Source of the DNA: an uncultured Gemmatimonadales bacterium
Lineage (GTDB): Bacteria; Gemmatimonadota; Gemmatimonadetes; Longimicrobiales; Gaopeijiaceae
Assembly: GCA_937919655.1 (NCBI GenBank)
Contig: CALFPJ010000057.1
Location: 1 to 64,000, forward strand
DNA length: 64,000 nucleotides
Direction: 5' to 3'
In this document: piece after piece, positions 59,315 to 64,000 of the stretch
Layout of the letters: every line of letters starts with the position of its first letter
How positions within the stretch are numbered: position 1 is the first letter of the stretch
The notes under the pieces: generated by a model
Database searches by the model: none
What the model saw: the letters and a program-made list of their open reading frames with translations, nothing else
Told to the model about the DNA's origin: nothing
Position numbers and translations under genes: made by a program

Positions 59315-60895
59315 ATGCGCCGCCTAAAAATCGCCTTCTTCTGTTTCGCCGTCATTCACCTGACTGCGCCGGCCCGTGCGTCTGCTCAGGCATCGTTCGA
59401 TGAACTGCTGACTCGAGCCGAGCGCACCGATTTTAACGAGACCTCTTCCTATGAGGAGGTGATGGAGTTGTCGCGGCGGCTAGCGGATCTATCTCCGGAC
59501 ATCCACCTAACCTCGTTCGGCTACACCAACGAGGGGCGCTCGCTGCCGCTTCTCGTTGTGGGCGCCCCCGACGCCTCCGCCGCGTCGGTGATCGCGACGG
59601 GAAAAACCCGGGTCTACATCCAAGGCAACATCCATGCGGGTGAAGTTTGTGGGAAGGAGGCGTTGCTCATGCTGCTGCGCAAATTCTCGATGGGTGACTA
59701 CCCGACCTGGACAGATGATCTGGTGCTGATCATTGCGCCCATTTACAACGCCGACGGCAACGAACGCATCTCGCTCTCGAACCGGCCCCGGCAGCACGGG
59801 CCCATCGGTGGCATGGGCCAGAGGCCCAACGCCCAGGGGCTCGATCTGAACCGAGACCACACCAAGCTCGACAGCCCGGAAGCCCGGTCGCTCGTCGGCA
59901 TGATGAACGCATACGACCCGCATGTCGCGGTGGATCTGCACACCACGAACGGAACGCGGCTGGCGTACTATCTGACGTACTCGCCGCCACTACACCCCAA
60001 CACGCCAGCCGCGATCGACGGAATGCTCCGTGAGCGGTGGCTTCCAGAGGTGACGCGCCGAATCAAAGAGAAGCACGGCTGGGACTACTACTACTACGGG
60101 AACCACAATCCCCGTCGCCCCGGCTGGTACACCTTTGATCACCGCCCGCGCTTCAACAACAACTATATGGGACTTCGGAACCGCTTCGCGATCCTAAGTG
60201 AGGCGTATGCGTACGCCACCTTCGAAGATCGTGTAAAGGGCACGTTGTGGTTCGTCGAGGAGATTCTGGACTTCGCGCAGCAGAACGCGTCTGAGATCCG
60301 GAGTATCGTGGCGGCGGCTGATCGCGAGCCGATCATTGGGCGGGCGTTAGCGACGCGGGCGGACTTCGCTCAGTCGGCCGAAGAAGTCACGATTCTGTTG
60401 GGGGCGGTGGACGAGGAGCGCCACCCGAATACGGGAGAAATCATCTTGCGCCGTCGCGACATGACGACGCCAACTCAGATGTATGAGTACGGCACCTTCA
60501 AGCCGTCTGAGACCGCTGTCGCCCCCTCAGCGTACTACGTACTCCCGGAAGCTGAGGACGCCATTGAACGACTCGAAGCACATGGGCTGGCAGTGATGCG
60601 GTATGCGACGGCGCGAGAGCTGCCGGTGGAGCGTTTCGTGATCGACTCCACCACGTCTGCACCGAGAGAGTTCCAGGGACATAACGAGCGGACGATCTGG
60701 GGCAATTGGGTCGCGACGATCGAAACGCTTCCGGCCGGAACCGCCTATGTGGCAGTGGACCAGCCCCTGGGGCGGTTGGCGTTCACGCTGCTCGAGCCGC
60801 GGTCGGATGATGGCTTCGTGGCATGGGCGCTCGTCGATCGCCAGATCGAGGCGGGGTCGCTGCCGATCTTGAGAGTCTCGGCCCACGGGCGCTGA
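59315..60895 (+). CDS. M14 family zinc carboxypeptidase
   Basis: 526 residues from ATG 59315 (Sec signal about 1-25); ATGs at 59297 and 59306 are possible starts. Zinc motif His107, Glu110 in GNIHAGEVCGKE and third ligand His209 in VDLHTTNGT; LNRDHTKLDSPEAR in between is characteristic of the branch often annotated M14 or succinylglutamate-desuccinylase-like. The C-terminal part (about 330-526) is an accessory domain of unknown role. Removes C-terminal residues or acyl groups from peptides. Co-directional with the broken ABC gene but behind a terminator. Confidence 0.9.
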   Translation: MRRLKIAFFCFAVIHLTAPARASAQASFDELLTRAERTDFNETSSYEEVMELSRRLADLSPDIHLTSFGYTNEGRSLPLLVVGAPDASAASVIATGKTRVYIQGNIHAGEVCGKEALLMLLRKFSMGDYPTWTDDLVLIIAPIYNADGNERISLSNRPRQHGPIGGMGQRPNAQGLDLNRDHTKLDSPEARSLVGMMNAYDPHVAVDLHTTNGTRLAYYLTYSPPLHPNTPAAIDGMLRERWLPEVTRRIKEKHGWDYYYYGNHNPRRPGWYTFDHRPRFNNNYMGLRNRFAILSEAYAYATFEDRVKGTLWFVEEILDFAQQNASEIRSIVAAADREPIIGRALATRADFAQSAEEVTILLGAVDEERHPNTGEIILRRRDMTTPTQMYEYGTFKPSETAVAPSAYYVLPEAEDAIERLEAHGLAVMRYATARELPVERFVIDSTTSAPREFQGHNERTIWGNWVATIETLPAGTAYVAVDQPLGRLAFTLLEPRSDDGFVAWALVDRQIEAGSLPILRVSAHGR

Positions 60896-60977
60896 GGCCC
60901 AGGGGCCGAACCTGGGCGCTAGATCTGGGCGCCGATTCTGGGCGCTAGGTCCGGGGCACTGACGCCGGGCGCCAAGG
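60896..60977. repeat. Degenerate CTGGGCGC tandem repeat
   Basis: Four to five imperfect copies of a unit like CTGGGCGCTAG or CTGGGCGCCGA (at about 60912, 60926, 60940 and 60962) fill the gap between convergent genes. The copies could form alternative small hairpins (GGCGCC, GGCGCTAG), but there is no obvious function. Confidence 0.4.
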
Positions 60978-62117
60978 CTACAGCTCGTCCACACTCTGGA
61001 AGATCTGGACGCCCCGGGCTTCGAGATGCTGGATCACCGTGTCAAAGCAAAGCGCGTTGCGACCGACCATTTCAGGTGCTGCCACGCCGGGCTCTGTCCA
61101 CAGGCCCCGCGCGACTAGGCGAGCCATACCGGTGCAGGTGTACCCCGTGGTGCGCGCCATCGAAGACGTTTCTGTGTCGGGGTTGTAGTAGTCGAGCAGG
61201 TTGTATGTGTGGCGGAGAGCCTTGTCGTCTTTGGCACCCTCGATCACGATCCGCATCACGGTGAGATCCGGCTCGCCTTCGTCGAACTGCCACTGGTCGA
61301 TGAGTAGCGCTTCGGTTACGTCCAGCGGTCTTGCGTGTCCAGATGCCACCAGCACATCCCTCGTTGAGAAGAAGCCCGCATCACGCAGGATCCGCATTTT
61401 TTCCGCGTGCCCAGGATAACGCATGGTCTTCTCAACCATTTCGGGCGCCCGGGAAGTCCGCAGCAACGACCGCAGGCCGTCGGTGTTGAACGCCTCCAGG
61501 GTGCCAAGACCGGGGAAATCGACCAACTCGATCTCAGAAAGCGCGGGAAGTGTGACTTCCACACCGCCGCGACGGGACCGAGCCGGGCGCGTATACTCCG
61601 CGATCACGTCGCCAGGGGAAAACGGAGCCTTGTATTCCCATGGCCACGCCCGCTCGACCGGCAAGCCGCCCACCAGGCAATGGTAGGAGTAGGTCTCGTC
61701 CAAGTGCTCCTCGATCCGGCCGAACACCATGTTGCTGAGGCCAGGTGCCACGCCGCAATCGACCAAGCAGGGTACGCCGGCCTTCTTCGCCAACTCGTCT
61801 AAGCCGAAGGAGTCTTCGGGAAAGAAAGAAATGTCGACGATGGGGTGGCCGTCCTGAAGGACCCGCTCGACCGTGCGGTAGCCCATGAAGCCGGGGACCG
61901 CACCGACCACGAGGTCGGCGTCTGCGACTGCCTTGGAGACGATCTTGAGATCCGACAGGTCTGCCACGACGCCGTCGGCCCCGTGCTCCGTCAGCCGCTC
62001 AACTGCAACGGGGTCGACGTCAACGACCAGGACAGAAAAGTCATCTTCTGCGGCGAGGTCACGCACGATCGCGTTTCCTACTCTACCACCGCCTAGTACA
62101 ACGATCTTCAGGGTCAT
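60978..62117 (-). CDS. Saccharopine dehydrogenase family protein
   Basis: 379-residue NAD(P)-dependent oxidoreductase, cytoplasmic. Rossmann start VVLGGGRVGNAIVRDLA, with VVDVDPVAVERL, LVVGAVPGFMGYRTV and DISFFPED, then the saccharopine reductase C-terminal domain (VDCGVAPGLSNMVFGRIEE, GGLPVERAWPWEYK, NTDGLRSLLRT, KTMRYPGHAEKM). The usual reaction is saccharopine to or from lysine (or glutamate) in lysine metabolism, but related enzymes act on other opine-type links. No partner gene is adjacent. Divergent from the sigma-factor unit. Confidence 0.9.
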   Translation of the reverse strand: MTLKIVVLGGGRVGNAIVRDLAAEDDFSVLVVDVDPVAVERLTEHGADGVVADLSDLKIVSKAVADADLVVGAVPGFMGYRTVERVLQDGHPIVDISFFPEDSFGLDELAKKAGVPCLVDCGVAPGLSNMVFGRIEEHLDETYSYHCLVGGLPVERAWPWEYKAPFSPGDVIAEYTRPARSRRGGVEVTLPALSEIELVDFPGLGTLEAFNTDGLRSLLRTSRAPEMVEKTMRYPGHAEKMRILRDAGFFSTRDVLVASGHARPLDVTEALLIDQWQFDEGEPDLTVMRIVIEGAKDDKALRHTYNLLDYYNPDTETSSMARTTGYTCTGMARLVARGLWTEPGVAAPEMVGRNALCFDTVIQHLEARGVQIFQSVDEL

Positions 62118-62234
62118 TCTCCCGAATAAGTCCTATTTCTGAACTCGGAATGAGGCAGTTTGCCCTGCCCTGTGCAAGGGGGTGTTCCTTGGGCGTCTCA
62201 TAGTCTATGGGTGAACGGCAACGGGAGGCGTGCG

Positions 62235-62381
62235 ATGTGGGCAAGCGAAAAGGAGGATCTTCCTTCTAGGCCGCGGCGTATGTTCCAAGAGTTTCGTGTG
62301 CTACCGGAGAACCATGTGGTGTTGATGGAGTTGGATCAGGTGGCGGCGGAAGGATGCCGCGAGGGAGGGGCACGCCGATGA
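62235..62381 (+). CDS. Small leader protein coupled to sigma factor
   Basis: 48 residues. GGGAGG at 62223-62228 stands 6 bases before the ATG, the best ribosome-binding site of the sigma operon. The product is soluble, charged and short: MWASEKEDLPSRPRRMFQEF then RVLPENHVVLMELDQVAAEG. It has no Cys or signal. The stop overlaps the sigma-factor start (ATGA), so the sigma gene is probably translated by re-initiation after this frame. Leader peptide or small regulator; no family recognised. Confidence 0.6.
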   Translation: MWASEKEDLPSRPRRMFQEFRVLPENHVVLMELDQVAAEGCREGGARR

Positions 62382-62884
62382 GCGTCGACTGGACCGAGGT
62401 CTACAGAGATACCTATCCGGACTTGGTGCGTTTTCTTCACCGGAAGGTCTGGGATCTGCAGCGAGCCGAGGACCTTGCCCAAGAAGCGTTTGTGCGGGCG
62501 CTTCGACACGAGCCGAAGAAGCCGCGCCCTTGGTTATTCCAGGTCGCCGCCAACCTGGCTCGAGACGAGGCGCGCACGGTGATCCGTCGCAAGCGGCACC
62601 TCACGCTTCTGAAGAGTGAGGTCGAGGAGTTACAGCGAGCCGCCCCCGATCAGAGCGAGACCTTCAGTGAGAAGGAGCGGATGGCGCGCGTCAAAGAGGC
62701 GCTTGCTGGAGTCAGTGAGCGAGACAGAGACGTCCTGCTCCTCTGGGATGCGGGACAGAGCTACACGGAAATCGCCAGGCAGGCGGGCCTCGCAGTTGGG
62801 GCGGTTGGTACGACGCTCGCCCGAGCGCGCCGGCGGCTGGCTGAGGCATATTCTGAAGGAGAGAAGCTCGATGTCGCACGCTAA
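62378..62884 (+). CDS. ECF-type RNA polymerase sigma factor
   Basis: 168 residues. Region 2: LVRFLHRKVWDLQRAEDLAQEAFVRAL, with PWLFQVAANLARDEARTVIRRKR. Region 4: ALAGVSERDRDVLLLWDAGQSYTEIARQAGLAVGAVGTTLARARRRLAE. No additional domains. Start ATG 62378 overlaps the leader stop (ATGA), and its 3' end overlaps the anti-sigma start by 14 bases. Expected to direct an envelope-stress-type regulon when released from the anti-sigma factor. Confidence 0.95.
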   Translation: MSVDWTEVYRDTYPDLVRFLHRKVWDLQRAEDLAQEAFVRALRHEPKKPRPWLFQVAANLARDEARTVIRRKRHLTLLKSEVEELQRAAPDQSETFSEKERMARVKEALAGVSERDRDVLLLWDAGQSYTEIARQAGLAVGAVGTTLARARRRLAEAYSEGEKLDVAR

Positions 62885-64000
62885 TGAAGGGGTCCTGCAC
62901 GCGTATCTCGACGGCGCGCTCGATGAGCTGCTCGGCGCCGGAGCCCAGGCCACCCGAGACCACATAGCCGGTTGTAGTGAGTGTGCAGAGGTGCTCCACG
63001 AGGCGCGGGCGGTACGCGCGAACGCGATCGCCATCTTGGGCGGGACGCTTCCTTCGGTCGTCATGCCTCCTCTCGAGGATCTACGGGCTCGGGCGGCCGT
63101 GTCAGGTGCGCCGCTCGCCGCGCCGCGCTCAAGGATGTTCAGGGTTCGTTGGGCGGCCTCCGTTGTGATGGCCCTCGGAGCTGGTTGGATGCTCAGGGGT
63201 GACCGCACCGAGATTCTCGGCGTAATGGACGCGCCGACCGAGTCCGCGGTTTCGTTGCCGGCGTTTGTGGTACCGGCCGTGCCGGCCGACGTGGAGAGTC
63301 GCTCAGCCTCGCTCGTTCGTGAGGCTACCCTTAACGCTGAGGTAGGACTGAGCGTCGTTGCGTCCACGAATCTGAGCGAAGAGGCGATGCTGCAAGCACC
63401 GTCCACCTCCAGCGCGCTAGATCGCTCGGTTGTTGCGGCCGTAGCCGAGCCGATTTCGGAAGAAGAGCCGGTGTTCGAGGACGTCATGACTGATCTTCCG
63501 CCCCGCACGGGACTGCGTGAGATGACTGCTGATGTCCCACTGACCTTCGCCGCGGTTGATGCGGTGGATGCCAAGCCGTTCGGGACGTCTCCTCCTGCGT
63601 CCGAAGTTCTTGGCGGCGCTCTCGAAGTGTCCGGGGAAGTGTCCAGGGAAGTGGCCGGAGCGGAGCGTGAGCTGGTTGCCCTCGCGCCGATGAGTACGCC
63701 GGTCGAGGAGAATCGCTCCGTAGAAGAAGGCGTTAGAGCCCAGCGAGCCATGCCTGTAAGCTCGGCCCGGGAGGCGACGGTGGGGCTGGCTTTGGTCGAC
63801 GAGCCGCAGGGCCAGGGTCGTAACGGGCGCAAGCGCAGCGACGACGGTGGGGCCTTCTTGGTGCCCGGATTGGCGTTGATCTCAATCACCAATCTAGGGG
63901 AGGGGGTCATTCCTCTCGGAGCGCATGTGCTTCAGACGCTCGAAGACGGGCAGGTGCTGGAAATGTTCCACCTTCTTGAAGGCGTCGATCCCAACGGGCT
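62871..64000 (+). CDS. Zinc-finger anti-sigma factor with long periplasmic region, partial
   Basis: At least 376 codons, running off the window edge. The ATG at 62871 lies 14 bases inside the sigma gene in another frame, with GAAGGAGAG upstream. The cytoplasmic ZAS domain has the zinc motif HxxxCxxC (His31, Cys35 and Cys38 in DHIAGCSECAEVLHEA). A single transmembrane segment is likely at about 87-104 (WAASVVMALGAGWML). The rest (about 110-376) is a long, acidic, low-complexity periplasmic region rich in Ser, Glu, Val and Ala. Near the edge LGAHVLQTLEDGQVLEMFHL suggests a small folded sensory domain. Binds and holds the sigma factor. Confidence 0.85.
   Translation, partial: MSHANEGVLHAYLDGALDELLGAGAQATRDHIAGCSECAEVLHEARAVRANAIAILGGTLPSVVMPPLEDLRARAAVSGAPLAAPRSRMFRVRWAASVVMALGAGWMLRGDRTEILGVMDAPTESAVSLPAFVVPAVPADVESRSASLVREATLNAEVGLSVVASTNLSEEAMLQAPSTSSALDRSVVAAVAEPISEEEPVFEDVMTDLPPRTGLREMTADVPLTFAAVDAVDAKPFGTSPPASEVLGGALEVSGEVSREVAGAERELVALAPMSTPVEENRSVEEGVRAQRAMPVSSAREATVGLALVDEPQGQGRNGRKRSDDGGAFLVPGLALISITNLGEGVIPLGAHVLQTLEDGQVLEMFHLLEGVDPNG

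Noticed and set aside
62630-63910. 426-codon minus-strand frame across the sigma/anti-sigma genes
   Set aside because: Shadow of the Ser/Glu-rich anti-sigma sequence; composition (Ser, Thr, Arg, Ala) is typical of a mirrored high-GC gene and there is no family resemblance.

Overview
The window looks like chromosomal DNA of a free-living, aerobic, peptide-eating Gram-negative bacterium, most likely a member of Gemmatimonadota (Acidobacteriota is the main alternative). This is inferred from content, not from a marker tree. The evidence is high-GC DNA, many Sec, Tat and lipoprotein secretion signals, a DUF5916 outer-membrane protein, a carboxypeptidase-regulatory/TonB-plug-like protein, a HEVGH metalloprotease of the DUF5117/5118 type, a PadR plus orphan-permease module, a class A RNase P RNA and a eukaryote-like argininosuccinate synthase. 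No CRISPR array, insertion sequence, prophage or replication origin was seen.

Layout. 0-11.4 kb: a PSMA-like M28 peptidase, an imidazolonepropionase-type amidohydrolase, glutaminyl cyclase, a multi-domain surface protein that runs into a convergent CocE/NonD hydrolase, and a Tat-exported aminotransferase-fold protein. 11.4-19.2 kb: CcdC-like membrane protein, N-acyl-D-amino-acid deacylase coupled to a serine hydrolase, argG, and an S9 peptidase. 19.2-27 kb: DinB-like protein coupled to a DUF4105 (Lnb-like) membrane protein, then M20, M1 and metzincin-type peptidases on the minus strand. 27-31.2 kb: a secreted protein, a large Big/CARDB/leishmanolysin-like lipoprotein and an unknown lipoprotein. 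31.3-33.7 kb: response regulator, wrecked permease, PadR regulator and a degenerate retropepsin-like protein with an operator-like region. 33.9-41.8 kb: serine hydrolase, M48 protease, NosR-like flavin/iron-sulfur membrane protein with ApbE, a barrel protein and a histidine phosphatase. 41.9-44.4 kb: nonsense-mutated sodium symporter, a scar joining two truncated genes, rnpB and tRNA-Arg(CCG). 44.5-55.5 kb: two tandem serine hydrolases, several gene remnants, DUF5916, TauD-like dioxygenase, DUF456, creatininase and a MarR regulator. 55.7-64 kb: sulfocyanin-like lipoprotein, TerC, MarR, a broken ABC ATPase, M14 carboxypeptidase, saccharopine-dehydrogenase-like enzyme, and an ECF sigma/anti-sigma pair running off the edge.

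How the genes fit together. Most intact genes encode exported hydrolases that act on peptides, modified amino acids or amides (M28, S9, M20, M1, M14, M48, metzincins, D-aminoacylase, amidohydrolase, creatininase, four penicillin-binding/beta-lactamase-fold hydrolases). This suggests scavenging of proteinaceous matter, though no dedicated operon ties them together. A second theme is extracytoplasmic redox: the FMN-binding/4Fe-4S protein with ApbE, and the sulfocyanin-like copper protein.

The most striking property of the window is decay. At least eight genes are broken by in-frame stops (TGA, TAA and TAG are all used, which argues against codon reassignment), single-base shifts, internal deletion or truncation, while their neighbours are intact. 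I did not find a convincing wholly new defence or mobile system. The best leads for new biology are the FMN/Fe-S plus ApbE unit, the DUF4105 protein, the retropepsin-like/PadR/permease operon, the acidic-ligand exchange in the M28 peptidase and the small coupled leader genes.
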